This document shows positions 1 through 8,689 of a stretch of DNA of 33,682 bases, in pieces. Origin of the DNA: Egibacteraceae bacterium. GTDB lineage: Bacteria; Actinomycetota; Nitriliruptoria; Euzebyales; Egibacteraceae. Where the stretch lies: assembly GCA_035540635.1 (NCBI GenBank), contig DATLGH010000101.1, forward strand, positions 1 to 33,682. The letters are read 5' to 3'. Within the stretch, counting starts at the first letter, position 1. The number at the start of each line of letters is the position of its first letter. The notes below the pieces were generated by a model that was not told the origin of the DNA, made no database searches, and saw nothing but the letters and a program-made list of their open reading frames with translations. The translations under genes were made by a program, and so were the position numbers.

Positions 1-411
1 GGCCTGCCCGCGTGACAGGCCCAGCTTGGGCGCAAGCCAGTCCGCGGTGGACCCCGCCCTGCCGAGGAAGGCTTTGCGGGCGTCGAGCTCGCCGATGCGC
101 CGCAACCGCTCGGCGGCCACCCGCGTCTCCACCCGCCGCAACCCCACCACGGAGGCCGCCAGCGCCTCGTCGTCGACCGCCCCGCCCAACACCTGAGCGC
201 CCAACCGGTCAACGGTCGCGTGCAGCGCGTCGAGCAGGCCCCGGGCGGCGTCGCCGGTGTCGTCCGCGGCCGCCAGCCGGTCAAGGACACCCCGGCCCAC
301 CTCGGCCAGCCCGCCGGCGTCCAGACGCCCCAGCGACCGGGCGATGACCTCGGCCAGCTCGCTGGCGTCGAGCGCCTCGAGCGGCGCAGCGGCTACCTGG
401 TCCGTACTCAT
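1..411 (-). CDS. DUF222 / HNH endonuclease family protein, N-terminal part (runs off left edge)
   Basis: An open frame reads leftward from an ATG at 411 to base 1 without a stop, giving 137 residues. It starts MSTDQVAAAPLEALDASELA and continues as an Ala/Leu-rich helical sequence. Near the end of the visible part are RRVETRVAAERLRRIGELDA and GSTADWLAPKLGLSRGQA. This is the pattern of DUF222 (13E12-repeat) proteins, in which a helical domain precedes a C-terminal HNH nuclease motif. The HNH part would lie outside the window, so nuclease activity cannot be judged. A TAGGTT hexamer lies 7 nt before the ATG, which suggests a leaderless transcript. These genes are often multicopy and IS-like in actinobacteria, and their cellular role is not settled. 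Confidence 0.82.
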   Translation of the reverse strand, partial: MSTDQVAAAPLEALDASELAEVIARSLGRLDAGGLAEVGRGVLDRLAAADDTGDAARGLLDALHATVDRLGAQVLGGAVDDEALAASVVGLRRVETRVAAERLRRIGELDARKAFLGRAGSTADWLAPKLGLSRGQA

Positions 412-418
412 GTTCGAC

Positions 419-424
419 AACCTA
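419..424 (-). promoter_or_regulatory. -10-like box TAGGTT for the DUF222 gene (leaderless)
   Basis: On the minus strand TAGGTT ends exactly 7 nt before the ATG at 411. That spacing puts the expected transcription start on the start codon. No convincing -35 was seen. The remaining bases to 639 hold only the leader of the next gene on the plus strand. Confidence 0.4.
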
Positions 425-639
425 CCAGACGGGTGCGACAGTGCCCCGCCCGTATCCACACGGCGACGAAGAAAAAGGGCTCTCGAGTGGGTTGACGCGG
501 TCGGCCCCGGCGCACCCGTCGCAGTCGGCGTTGTGGCCGCGCTCGTCTCCCTGCGCTCGCGCTCCGGCTGAGGCGACGTCTGACGCCCGGGCGCGCTTGC
601 GGGCATAGTGGAGGGTCGCCCGCGCACGGAGGAAAGGTC

Positions 640-1635
640 ATGCGTCACGAAGCAGCCGTCACGTCGGTGTCCTGGATTCCGTCGGAGGCTGCGACGGGCA
701 TGATGAAGCTGCCGTTCGAGGTCGGCGTCAGCCACTACGACGAGCCGTTGCCGGAGGTCCTCGACGACCTCGAGGCCTGGCGTGCCGCGGATCGGTTCCG
801 CTTCGCCAACGACCTGCGAGCCTTCGTCGAGGTCGACGGCGGTCGCATCGTCGACGCCGGTTACCTGGGCAGGGGCCACATCGGCAGCACGACCGTGCGC
901 GTCGGCAAGCGCAGCGTCACGTTCGAGGCGGTGGCCCTGCCCGACCTGCAGTCGGAGCCGCGCATCGACGGCGCATCGGCGCGGTTCGTGCAGACCGCGG
1001 GCGGGCGCACCGGCGCCCCGATGCCGCGACGGGTGCGCCGACCGCCGTTCGTCCAGGTCACCGCGCCGATCGCGTGGACGACGCTCGCGCTGACGATCGA
1101 CGCCGACGGCAACCACACCCACGAGGTGCTCGGGGCCAGTGCCTTCCCCCGCCACTGGATCTACGACATGGAGGGCCGCCTTGCTGCGAAGTCGGGCCTC
1201 GTCGACATGAAGCGCTGGATGCTCGACGCCTTCGGGGCGAAGACGCCGTGGGGCGAGGAGGACTCGCCGGCGCTCGTCACCGCGGTGGAGACGGCGCTGG
1301 AGCGCAAGCTGTCGGCGACGATCATGCGGGCCGGCCGCAAACCGCGGATCCGCACCCTCGACGAGGGCGAGCTCCTCACCGAGCAGGGCCAGCCCGGCGA
1401 GGAGCTCTTCCTGCTGCTCGACGGGATCCTGCGCGTCGACGTCGACGGCACGGCGCTCGCCGAGGTCGGGCCGGGCGCGGTGCTCGGCGAGCGGGCGGTC
1501 CTCGAAGGCGGGGTCCGCTCGTCGACCCTCGCCGCGGTGACCCGGTGCAAGGTGGCCGTCGCCTCCGCCGACGAGGTGGACCGCCAGGCGCTCGAGACGC
1601 TGCGGGAAGGTCACCGCCGGGAGGAGGACCGCTGA
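640..1635 (+). CDS. Cyclic nucleotide-binding (Crp-like sensor) domain protein
   Basis: 331 residues with a strong ribosome-binding site (GGAGGAAAGG, 2 nt before the ATG). The first ~230 residues do not match a family I can name. They contain FPRHWIYDMEGRLAAKSGLV, which resembles a ligand-carrying domain rather than an enzyme. Residues ~240-320 form a cyclic-nucleotide-monophosphate-binding beta roll: LDEGELLTEQGQPGEELFLL, then LLDGILRVDVDG, then VGPGAVLGERAVLEGG with the RSS that usually follows in the phosphate-binding cassette. There is no HTH after it, so it is unlikely to be a DNA-binding Crp protein. An MBL-fold hydrolase gene follows after 38 nt, so the two are probably co-transcribed and may form a sensor and effector pair. 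The ligand (cAMP or cGMP) is unknown. Class III cyclase activity is encoded elsewhere in the window (12630-15791). Confidence 0.8.
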   Translation: MRHEAAVTSVSWIPSEAATGMMKLPFEVGVSHYDEPLPEVLDDLEAWRAADRFRFANDLRAFVEVDGGRIVDAGYLGRGHIGSTTVRVGKRSVTFEAVALPDLQSEPRIDGASARFVQTAGGRTGAPMPRRVRRPPFVQVTAPIAWTTLALTIDADGNHTHEVLGASAFPRHWIYDMEGRLAAKSGLVDMKRWMLDAFGAKTPWGEEDSPALVTAVETALERKLSATIMRAGRKPRIRTLDEGELLTEQGQPGEELFLLLDGILRVDVDGTALAEVGPGAVLGERAVLEGGVRSSTLAAVTRCKVAVASADEVDRQALETLREGHRREEDR

Positions 1636-1673
1636 TGGGCGCGGGGCCGCCGCGTCGCCCTATGGGGGCGTAG

Positions 1674-2504
1674 GTGCGCGTCCGCCTGTGCGGCGTGCGG
1701 GGGTCGACACCCGCCCCTGGTCCTGATTTCGTGCGCTACGGGGGGCACACCTCGTGCGTCGCGATCAGTCGTGGCAGCGAGCCGCCGGCCCTCGTCCTCG
1801 ACGGCGGCACCGGCCTGCGCGAGCTGTCCCGGGTCCTGGAGGGGCGGGCGTTCCACGGTTCGATCCTGCTCGGCCACCTGCACTGGGACCACACCCACGG
1901 GCTGCCCTTCTTCGCCGCGGGCGACCGTGAGGACGCACGGGTGCACGTCTACCTGCCCGCGCAGGGTGACCCGGAGGCCGTCGTCGCGCGCGCCATCTCG
2001 CCACCGCACTTCCCCGTCCGCTTGACGCAGCTGCGCGGCGACTGGCGCATCGACGGGCTCGAGGCCGGTCACCACATGATCGAGGGCTTCGACGTGCTCG
2101 CGCGCGACATCCCGCACAAGGGCGGGCGGACGTTCGGCTTCCGCGTCAGCGACGGTGACGTGAGCCTCGCCTACCTGTCCGACCACGCCCCCGGCGGTCT
2201 CGATCCCGACGCGTCGGGCCTCGGGGAGTACCACGACGCGGCGCTGGACCTCGCCGGCGGGGCCGACCTGCTCCTGCACGACGCGCAGCACACCGCCGCG
2301 GAGTACGCGCGGCTCCGCCACTTCGGCCACTCCGCGGTCGAGTACGCCGTCGGGCTCGCGGAGAAAGCCGGGGTCGGGCGCCTGCTCCTCTTCCACCACG
2401 ACCCGGCACGCACCGACGAGGAGATCGACGCGCTCGTCGCTGGCGCGCAGCGCGACGGGCTCGTCGTGGGCGCGGCGGCCCAGGGCATGACCATCGATCT
2501 CTGA
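1674..2504 (+). CDS. MBL-fold metallo-hydrolase (beta-lactamase superfamily domain)
   Basis: 276 residues starting at a GTG. An in-frame TAG lies immediately upstream, so no longer start is possible in this frame. The metal-binding motif HLHWDHTHG (H68, H70, D72, H73) is intact. Further ligand candidates are the D/H of AYLSDHAP (~residue 170), LLLHDAQHT (~202) and the late LLLFHHDP. The overall layout (GVRGSTPAPG at the N-terminus and YGGHTSC) is that of MBL proteins annotated as phosphodiesterase-like or RNase Z-like. No signal peptide, so cytoplasmic. It follows the cyclic-nucleotide-binding gene closely. A cyclic nucleotide or phosphodiester substrate is an attractive inference but is not shown by the sequence. 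Confidence 0.85.
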   Translation: MRVRLCGVRGSTPAPGPDFVRYGGHTSCVAISRGSEPPALVLDGGTGLRELSRVLEGRAFHGSILLGHLHWDHTHGLPFFAAGDREDARVHVYLPAQGDPEAVVARAISPPHFPVRLTQLRGDWRIDGLEAGHHMIEGFDVLARDIPHKGGRTFGFRVSDGDVSLAYLSDHAPGGLDPDASGLGEYHDAALDLAGGADLLLHDAQHTAAEYARLRHFGHSAVEYAVGLAEKAGVGRLLLFHHDPARTDEEIDALVAGAQRDGLVVGAAAQGMTIDL

Positions 2505-2637
2505 AGCACGCGGTCGCCCTCGCGCCATGCGGCGAGCTCGATCGGGGGCTTGCCGATGCACCTGCCTGCAGAGCGTCCGGAGTATCTTGTCGGGGTCGAG
2601 AGCGCCGCGAGCTGGCGTGAAGCGGCGTCGAGGCGCT

Positions 2638-2670
2638 GGAGCGGCCGGAGCGGCCGGAGCGGCCGGAGCG
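2638..2670. repeat. Tandem 9-bp repeat (GGAGCGGCC, about 3.7 copies)
   Basis: The unit GGAGCGGCC repeats perfectly from 2638 to 2670 in the 211-bp gap between the MBL gene and the UGA-containing gene. It is not in a believable coding frame. The rest of this gap shows no gene. Confidence 0.75.
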
Positions 2671-2702
2671 AAAGCCTACCGGCGACGTCCACGCGGCCCG
2701 GG

Positions 2703-2708
2703 CAGAAT
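2703..2708 (+). promoter_or_regulatory. -10-like box CAGAAT, leaderless start of the UGA-containing gene
   Basis: CAGAAT ends 7 nt before the ATG at 2716. No Shine-Dalgarno sequence is visible, so a leaderless transcript beginning at the ATG is likely. This also supports 2716 as the start. Confidence 0.4.
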
Positions 2709-2715
2709 TGGTGCG

Positions 2716-3285
2716 ATGCCCGCCGTCGACCCGCCGAGGGACCTGCCCGACCGCCTCGCCCCCCTGACCCTGCCCGAGGCCGACGGGGGCACGGTCACGC
2801 TCGGCGCGCTCTGGGCCGACGCCGCCGCCGTGCTGGTGCACCTTCGCCACTTCGGCTGACTGTTCTGCCGCGAGCAGGTCGCGCAGTTGCGCGACGCCGA
2901 GGGGGACATCGCCCGGGCCGGAGGCCGCCTCGCCGCGATCGGCACGGGCGACATCGCCTACGCCCGGGACTTCAAGGCGAGCCGGGCGATCGGGTTCCCC
3001 CTCCTGGTCGACGACGACCGGGTCACCTACGGGGTGGTGGGCGCCGGCCGGGCCACGGTCGCGACCACCCTACGGCCCTCCGTCCTCGCCAAGGGGACGC
3101 GTTCCCTGCTGCGCGGTTCCCGCCAGGGCGCGCTCGGGCCCGCTGCCCTGCTGCTCGGCGCGACGACCGTCATCCGCCCCGACGGGCGGGTGCCGCTGGC
3201 GTGGCGCAGCGACGACGTCGCGGACACACCGCCGGTCACCGCCATCCTCCGCGCTCTCGCGCCGCCTGGTTCAATGGCGCCATGA
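2716..3285 (+). CDS. Candidate selenoprotein: peroxiredoxin-like (AhpC-TSA_2 / SelU-like) with UGA at the redox centre
   Basis: Read straight through one TGA (2857-2859), the frame gives 189 residues of a thioredoxin-fold peroxiredoxin-like protein. The TGA is codon 48 and sits at the first position of the family's CxxC redox motif: [19 protein letters not shown], with C51 intact. Both sides of the TGA are coding: [20 protein letters not shown] before, and [20 protein letters not shown] then [12 protein letters not shown] after. A perfect 7-bp hairpin with an AGTT loop starts 19 nt after the TGA, as expected for a bacterial SECIS. The TGA of the stop overlaps the ATG of ilvD. Known: eukaryotic SelU/PRXL2 proteins of this family use UxxC. 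Alternative: a nonsense mutation, but it would have to hit the catalytic Cys codon exactly. No sel genes are in the window. Confidence 0.78.
2878..2895 (+). other. SECIS-like hairpin downstream of the in-frame UGA
   Basis: GTCGCGC - AGTT - GCGCGAC forms a perfect 7-bp stem with a 4-nt loop. There are 25 nt between the UGA and the loop, and a G lies in the first two loop positions. Both fit the loose consensus described for bacterial SECIS elements. A competing fold (CGCGA / TCGCG, 2869-2882) overlaps it, so structure probing would be needed to decide. The region is also coding. Confidence 0.5.
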
Positions 3286-4949
3286 GACGCCCTCGCAGCA
3301 CCGACGTCACCGAAGGATTCCAGCGCGCTCCCGCCCGGGCGATGCTCCGTGCGATCGGCATGACCGAGGAGGACTTCACCAAGCCGCAGGTGGGGGTAGC
3401 GTCGTCGTGGAACGAGGTCACGCCCTGCAACCTGCCCCTCGCGCGCCTCGCGCGGCTCGCCAAGCAGGGGGTGCGCGAGGCCGGGGGCTTCCCGATCGAG
3501 TTCACGACGATCGCCGTGTCCGACGGCATCTCCATGGGTCACGAGGGTATGCGCGCGTCGCTCGTGTCCCGCGAGGTCATCGCGGACTCGGTGGAGACGG
3601 TCATGCACGCCGAGCGCTTCGACGCCCTCGTCACCTTCGCCGGCTGCGACAAGTCGCTGCCCGGCATGGTCATGGCCGCGGCACGGCTCGACCTGCCGGC
3701 GGTCTTCTGCTACGGCGGCACCATCCTCCCCGGGGAGTACGAGGGCCGAGCGATCGACATCAAGGACGTCTTCGAAGCGGTGGGGGCGCGGGCGGCCGGA
3801 ACGATCGACGACGCCGAGCTGCATGCGATCGAGACCCGGGCCTGCCCCACGGAAGGGGCCTGCGGCGGCATGTACACGGCGAACACCATGGCTTCGGCGA
3901 TCGAGGCGCTCGGCATGAGCCTGCCCGGCTCGGCCAGCCCGCCGGCGGTTGACCCGCGCCGGGAGGAGGTCGCGGTGCGTTCGGGCGCGGCGGTTCTCGC
4001 GCTGCTCGAGGCGGACCTGCGGCCGCGTCGGATCATCACGAGGGACTCCCTGGAGAACGCCGTGGCGGTCGTCATGGCCATCGGCGGGTCGACGAACGCG
4101 GTGCTGCACCTGCTCGCGATCGCCGCCGAGGCGCGGGTGGAGCTCACGCTCGCCGACTTCGACCGCATCGGCCGGCGCGTGCCCCACATCGTCGACTCCC
4201 GCCCCCACGGGCGGTTCCTCATGAGCGACATCGACCGCGTCGGAGGGGTCCCCACCGTCATGCGCGCGCTCCTCGACGCGGGGCTGCTCCACGGTGACGC
4301 GATCACCGTGACCGGCAGGACGGTTGCCGAGAACCTCGATGACCTCGCCCCGCCGTCCCCCGACGGTGAGGTCATCCATCCGCTCGACCGGCCCATCCAC
4401 GTCGACGGCGGTCTCGCCGTGCTACACGGCTCCCTCGCCCCCGAGGGCGCCGTGGTGAAGGTCGCCGGCCTCGACGCCGACCGCTTCGAGGGCACCGCCC
4501 GGGTGTTCGACGGGGAAGCCGCCGCGATGGAGTGGGTGCTCGCCCGCCGGGCGCAGCCCGGTGACGTCATCGTCATCCGCTACGAGGGCCCGAAGGGCGG
4601 CCCCGGCATGCGTGAGATGCTCGCGGTCACCGCTGCGGTGAAGGGCGTGGGGCGGGGCGCGGACGTCGCACTCCTCACCGACGGGCGCTTCTCGGGAGCC
4701 ACCCACGGCCTGTGCGTCGGGCACGTCGCCCCCGAGGCGGTCGACGGCGGACCGATCGCCCTCGTGGCCGACGGGGACCGCATCACCCTCGACGTGCCCG
4801 CCCGCCGCCTCGACCTCCACGTCGACGAGCGCGAGCTCGCACGCCGCCGTGACGGGCTGAAGTCCCCGGACCCCCGCTACACGACCGGGGTCCTCGCGAA
4901 ATACGCCCGCCTCGTGTCCGGTGCCGAGCGCGGGGCCGTCACCGGGTAG
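3282..4949 (+). CDS. ilvD: Dihydroxy-acid dehydratase
   Basis: 555 residues from the ATG at 3282, the usual length. IlvD converts 2,3-dihydroxy-isovalerate and 2,3-dihydroxy-3-methylvalerate to the 2-keto acids in valine, leucine and isoleucine synthesis. Fe-S ligand cysteines are present: C49 (VTPCNLPLA), C122 ([12 protein letters not shown]) and C188 ([17 protein letters not shown]). The metal/catalytic loop [10 protein letters not shown] lies near residue 465. The ATG overlaps the stop of the candidate selenoprotein (ATGA), so the two are probably translationally coupled. Coupling a redox protein with an oxygen-sensitive Fe-S dehydratase is suggestive of protection, but that is inference. 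The open frame extends upstream to 2550, but the extra part is a shadow of the preceding gene. Confidence 0.95.
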   Translation: MRRPRSTDVTEGFQRAPARAMLRAIGMTEEDFTKPQVGVASSWNEVTPCNLPLARLARLAKQGVREAGGFPIEFTTIAVSDGISMGHEGMRASLVSREVIADSVETVMHAERFDALVTFAGCDKSLPGMVMAAARLDLPAVFCYGGTILPGEYEGRAIDIKDVFEAVGARAAGTIDDAELHAIETRACPTEGACGGMYTANTMASAIEALGMSLPGSASPPAVDPRREEVAVRSGAAVLALLEADLRPRRIITRDSLENAVAVVMAIGGSTNAVLHLLAIAAEARVELTLADFDRIGRRVPHIVDSRPHGRFLMSDIDRVGGVPTVMRALLDAGLLHGDAITVTGRTVAENLDDLAPPSPDGEVIHPLDRPIHVDGGLAVLHGSLAPEGAVVKVAGLDADRFEGTARVFDGEAAAMEWVLARRAQPGDVIVIRYEGPKGGPGMREMLAVTAAVKGVGRGADVALLTDGRFSGATHGLCVGHVAPEAVDGGPIALVADGDRITLDVPARRLDLHVDERELARRRDGLKSPDPRYTTGVLAKYARLVSGAERGAVTG

Positions 4950-5082
4950 GTCCGCAGCGACGCGCAGCGCCGGCGGCGGGCCGGCGGCGCCCGTCCGGAC
5001 GGCCGTGCAACTGCCGGTACATGCGCTCGTACAGTGGGTGCTTGCACCCTGCGGAAGGCGGGGCCCGACTCCTGGGACGAAC

Positions 5083-6876
5083 GTGACAACTTCCCTGCGT
5101 TGGCGTCTGACCGCGTTTGCCGCGGTCGTGCTCGCCCTCCTCGCGGGCGCCGTGCCCGCCGGCGCTCTCGGGGCCGACGAGCACCGCGCCGACCCCCCCG
5201 CCGGCGAGCCGCTCACCGTGGCCGCGATCGTGGAGGGTCCCGACGGGCCGGCCGTCGAGCAGCACGAGGCGCCGACCCCCGAGGCCGCCGAACGCCTCGT
5301 GGCCGCCCTGCAGGCGCGCGACGACGTCATGACGGCGGAGGTCGACGTCGTCATGCGCGCCCTCCAGGAGCCCACCGGTGGCGACCCCCTGCGCGACCTG
5401 CAGTGGGCGCTGGACCGGCTGCGGGTGGAGACGGCCTGGACCGTCGGCGACGCCCGCGGCCGTGTCGTGGCCGTCGTCGACAGCGGCGTCGACGCGGCGC
5501 ATCCCGACCTTCAGGGAGTGGTCCTCAACGGGTTCGACGCACTCGACCCCCGCACCCTGGGCAAGGTCGACCCGCTGACACCCTGCCCGGGGCGCTCGTG
5601 GGACTGCCGCGGGCACGGGACGCACGTCGCGGGCATCATCGCCGCGCTCGTCGGCAACGACGAGGGCGTCGCCGGCCTCGCCCGTGGCGCGCAGATCCTG
5701 CCCGTACGGGTGCTCGACGCCGCGGGCTACGGGTCCTCGAGCGACGTCGCGCGCGGGGTGCTGTTCGCCGCCGGCGCGGGAGCCCACGTCATCAACCTCA
5801 GCCTCGGCTCGACCGAGCCGTCGAGCGTGCTCGACTTCGCCGTCGCCTACGCCACCCGCCGCGGCGCGCTCGTCGTGTCCGCCTCCGGCAACGTCGGCCA
5901 CTACATCCCCCACCCCGTCGTGCACCCGGCCGCCGACCCGTGGACCCTCGCCGTCGGCGCCACCGACCGCGACGACCGGGTGGTCGCCTTCAGCGGTCGC
6001 GGACCCTGGCTCGACCTCGTCGCCCCCGGGGTCGACATCTGGTCCGCCCGGCCCATCAGCGGCTCGGTCGCCTACGACTCCGACAGCGGCACGTCGATGG
6101 CCACCCCCTACGTGTCGGCGGTCGCTGCCGTGGTGCAGCGCCGCCACCCGACGCTGTCGCCGATGCGCCTGGCCGCCCACCTGCGCGCCACCGCCACCGA
6201 CCTGCCACCGGCCGGGCGCGACCCCGCATCCGGTGACGGGCTCGTCAACCTCGTCGGCGCGCTCTCGCGGACCCCGGGAGCGGCCACCGCATGCGACCCG
6301 CGCCGCGTGCCCCGCTCGGAGTTCGCCGACACGGCTCGCAGCACGCACCGGGCAGCCATCGAGTGCGCGGTGTGGTACGCCGTCGCCCAAGGAACGACGG
6401 GGAGCACCTACAGCCCCGCCGGTCCCGTCACCCGCGCGCAGATGGCGTCGTTCATCGCCCGCCTGCTCGACCGGTCAGGCACGCAGCTGCCGGCGGGCGG
6501 TGCGCAGCGCTTCAGCGACGTGCCGGCCGGCAACGTCCACCGTGAAGCGATCAACCGGTTGGCCGCTGCCGGCATCGTGCAGGGGCAGGGCACCACGTTC
6601 AGCCCCAACGGCCTCGTCACCCGCGACCAGATGGCTTCCTTCCTCGTGCGGGCCTTCGACTACGCGCAGGCACAGGTCAGGCGCGCCGCGCTGCCCCCCG
6701 CCGGCAGGCAGTTCGCCGACACAGCCGGCAACCCGCACGAGCCGAACATCAACAAGGCCGCCGCCGCCGGTCTCGCCAACGGCCTCACCACGACGACCTA
6801 CGGACCGCGCCAGGGCGTGCGCCGTGACCAGATGGCCACCTTCGTCATCCGCGCGCTGGAGCTGCTCGCCGCCTGA
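5083..6876 (+). CDS. Secreted subtilisin-like (S8) serine protease with C-terminal SLH-like repeats
   Basis: 597 residues from a GTG start, chosen because it gives a clean signal peptide (RWRLTAFAAVVLALLAGAVP then AGALGA). Longer starts in the same frame would bury it. A short propeptide-like segment (~45-95) precedes the protease domain. The catalytic triad is complete: D133 (VVAVVDSGVD), H178 (CRGHGTHVAG) and S338 (SGTSMATPYVSA), with oxyanion N270 (SASGNVGHY). Three SLH-like repeats of ~55 residues follow (~420-475, ~488-545, ~557-597). Each has F-A/S-D at its start and a VTRAQMASFIARLLD-type end. They probably anchor the enzyme to the cell envelope. The next gene, convergent on the minus strand, is also an envelope protein. 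Confidence 0.92.
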   Translation: MTTSLRWRLTAFAAVVLALLAGAVPAGALGADEHRADPPAGEPLTVAAIVEGPDGPAVEQHEAPTPEAAERLVAALQARDDVMTAEVDVVMRALQEPTGGDPLRDLQWALDRLRVETAWTVGDARGRVVAVVDSGVDAAHPDLQGVVLNGFDALDPRTLGKVDPLTPCPGRSWDCRGHGTHVAGIIAALVGNDEGVAGLARGAQILPVRVLDAAGYGSSSDVARGVLFAAGAGAHVINLSLGSTEPSSVLDFAVAYATRRGALVVSASGNVGHYIPHPVVHPAADPWTLAVGATDRDDRVVAFSGRGPWLDLVAPGVDIWSARPISGSVAYDSDSGTSMATPYVSAVAAVVQRRHPTLSPMRLAAHLRATATDLPPAGRDPASGDGLVNLVGALSRTPGAATACDPRRVPRSEFADTARSTHRAAIECAVWYAVAQGTTGSTYSPAGPVTRAQMASFIARLLDRSGTQLPAGGAQRFSDVPAGNVHREAINRLAAAGIVQGQGTTFSPNGLVTRDQMASFLVRAFDYAQAQVRRAALPPAGRQFADTAGNPHEPNINKAAAAGLANGLTTTTYGPRQGVRRDQMATFVIRALELLAA

Positions 6877-6924
6877 CGCGACGGCGCGGCGGCCGCCTGA
6901 TCGACGGCGTCCCGCGGCGCCCGG

Positions 6925-8550
6925 CTACGGCAGGGGCGGCGCCGGCAGGCCCGACGGGCCCCCCGGGGGGGCGACCCAGCGCACCTGCACGACGACGTTG
7001 GCCCAGGTCACGTCCTCTCGCAGCGCCCCGGTCTCGTCCGTGCAGCCCGGGTTCGGCAGCTCGGACGGAGGCGTGCAGACGACCACCCGGTCCGCGGCGG
7101 GGCTGCCGCTCGAGTAGCCGAAGACCGCCGTGCCGGCGGCGTCGGCGAACAGGGTCGAGCCGCCCACCTTACGGTAGAGCGCGGTGCTCTCGCGGTAGAG
7201 CCGGGTGTCCTCCGGGAGCGGTCCGGGCAGCGCGAGGACGTCGCGGAAGACCTCGAACGTCACCGCGGCGGCCTCGGCCGGCGCTCCCTTGCGGTTCACT
7301 CCCGAAGCGGTGACGGTGACCTGCTGGCCGACCGTGGCGGTCTGCACCACCGGGGTGACGCGGAGCCCGCCGGCGGGCACGAAGTCGCCGCACACGACGG
7401 CGTCCTGGATCTCGGCCTCGACCGGTCCGCTCACCGCGGCGGTGCCGCCCGCGAGCAGCACCGGCGCGTCCTCCGCGCCCGCGCCGGCACAGCTGGCCAC
7501 GAGGAACGCGTGCGTCGGCGCCGACAGCGTGCTCGGCGACTCGGTGATCACCAGCGGTCCCCCGCGGCGCGCGGCGAGCGGTCCGAGGGCGAGCGCGTCG
7601 GGGAAGTTTCGGCCGTTGGCGACGGCGACGGTGTCGGCCTCGAACGTCGGGGGGAACAGCAGCTCGCGGGTGAACTCGGCGACGCTCCTGGCGGTGAAGG
7701 TCCGCCCCGCGCCGCCGATGCGCCGGACCGGCAGGTCGAGACCCCGCACGTCGGCCTCCACCGTCTCCGACACGGCGGCCGTGCCGCCGACGATGAGGAC
7801 CTGCTCGATGGCGAGGGCCTCGCTCCTCAGCGCTGCGCGCGTCGCCTCGGACAGCCTGCCGCCTTCCGTGAGCAGGATCGGGAAGAGCCCGCCCGCCGAC
7901 AGGGGCCCGGCCGCGAGCGCGTCGGGGAAGTTTTCTCCCGTGGCCAGGACGGCGGTGACCCGGTCACCGCCGGGTCCCTCGAAGGCCGGAGCGCGCCCGA
8001 ACCCGGCGGCCGGGCCGGTGACCGCGGGCAACTCGGTGCCCTGCTCGGCACGTTCCCGGGCGACGCGCTCGGCGATCCGTCGTGCGGTGTCGTAACGGTC
8101 CTCCCCGCTGATGCGCTCCACGGTGACGATGCTCCTGAAGTCCTCGAGACGCCGCTCGACCGCGTCGCCGACCGCGGCGGAGCCGCCGAGGATCACCGCG
8201 CGGCGAGGACTGATGCGGGTGATGGCCCGCACCGTCGCGGGCGGCAGCTCACCGGTGCCGGTGAGCAACAGGGGCGCCGCGCGATGGCCGGCGATGAGGG
8301 CCCCCGCGAGGGCGTCGGCGAAGTCGTCCGCGCGGGCCACCACGACGGTGTCCGCGTTGTCGAAGACCGGGTCGGCCGCGATGAGCCGCGCCGTGTCGAA
8401 GCGGTCCTCACCGGCGAAGCGCAGGACGTTCGCCCCGACGTGGGCTGCCCCGACGGTCGACAGCAGGGGCAGCAGCCCGATGAGCAGGGCCGTCGCCGCA
8501 AGCAGAGCGGCGCGGCGCGTGGCTGCGCGGGCGGGCGGGGACGCGGTCAT
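6925..8550 (-). CDS. Exported cell-wall-binding repeat (CWB2) protein
   Basis: 541 residues from an ATG with an AGGAG site 10 nt upstream. A signal peptide (RRAALLAATALLIGLLPLLS, then TVGAAHVGA) leads into three CWB2 repeats. Each repeat begins with a hallmark motif: LRFAGEDRFDTARLIA (~42), VERISGEDRYDTARRIAERV (~148) and IGGAGRTFTARSVAEF (~290). Each also carries a NFPDALA-type strand (DDFADALAGAL, GENFPDALAAGP, GRNFPDALALGP) and a VILGGSAAV-type strand. In Firmicutes such triplets bind secondary wall polymers. The actinobacterial ligand is unknown. The last ~125 residues look like an immunoglobulin-like domain (VTVTASGVNRKGAP, then AGTAVFGYSSG). A cargo enzyme domain is absent, so this may be structural. 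Confidence 0.9.
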   Translation of the reverse strand: MTASPPARAATRRAALLAATALLIGLLPLLSTVGAAHVGANVLRFAGEDRFDTARLIAADPVFDNADTVVVARADDFADALAGALIAGHRAAPLLLTGTGELPPATVRAITRISPRRAVILGGSAAVGDAVERRLEDFRSIVTVERISGEDRYDTARRIAERVARERAEQGTELPAVTGPAAGFGRAPAFEGPGGDRVTAVLATGENFPDALAAGPLSAGGLFPILLTEGGRLSEATRAALRSEALAIEQVLIVGGTAAVSETVEADVRGLDLPVRRIGGAGRTFTARSVAEFTRELLFPPTFEADTVAVANGRNFPDALALGPLAARRGGPLVITESPSTLSAPTHAFLVASCAGAGAEDAPVLLAGGTAAVSGPVEAEIQDAVVCGDFVPAGGLRVTPVVQTATVGQQVTVTASGVNRKGAPAEAAAVTFEVFRDVLALPGPLPEDTRLYRESTALYRKVGGSTLFADAAGTAVFGYSSGSPAADRVVVCTPPSELPNPGCTDETGALREDVTWANVVVQVRWVAPPGGPSGLPAPPLP

Positions 8551-8689
8551 GGGCGAGGAGCTCCTGTGTCGGATCGGGAACACGCTGGCGCCCGCCCGTT
8601 CGCGAGCGGGCAGGGATCCCAACGACGCACGATGCCCGCCGGATGCGGTGGGCGGCGTACTAGTGCCTCGGGGGCCGGGAAACCACCCT

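Noticed and set aside
2527-2859. Separate 110-residue protein ending at the TGA at 2857
   Set aside because: The part after the TGA continues the same domain in the same frame, so one UGA-containing gene explains both pieces better.
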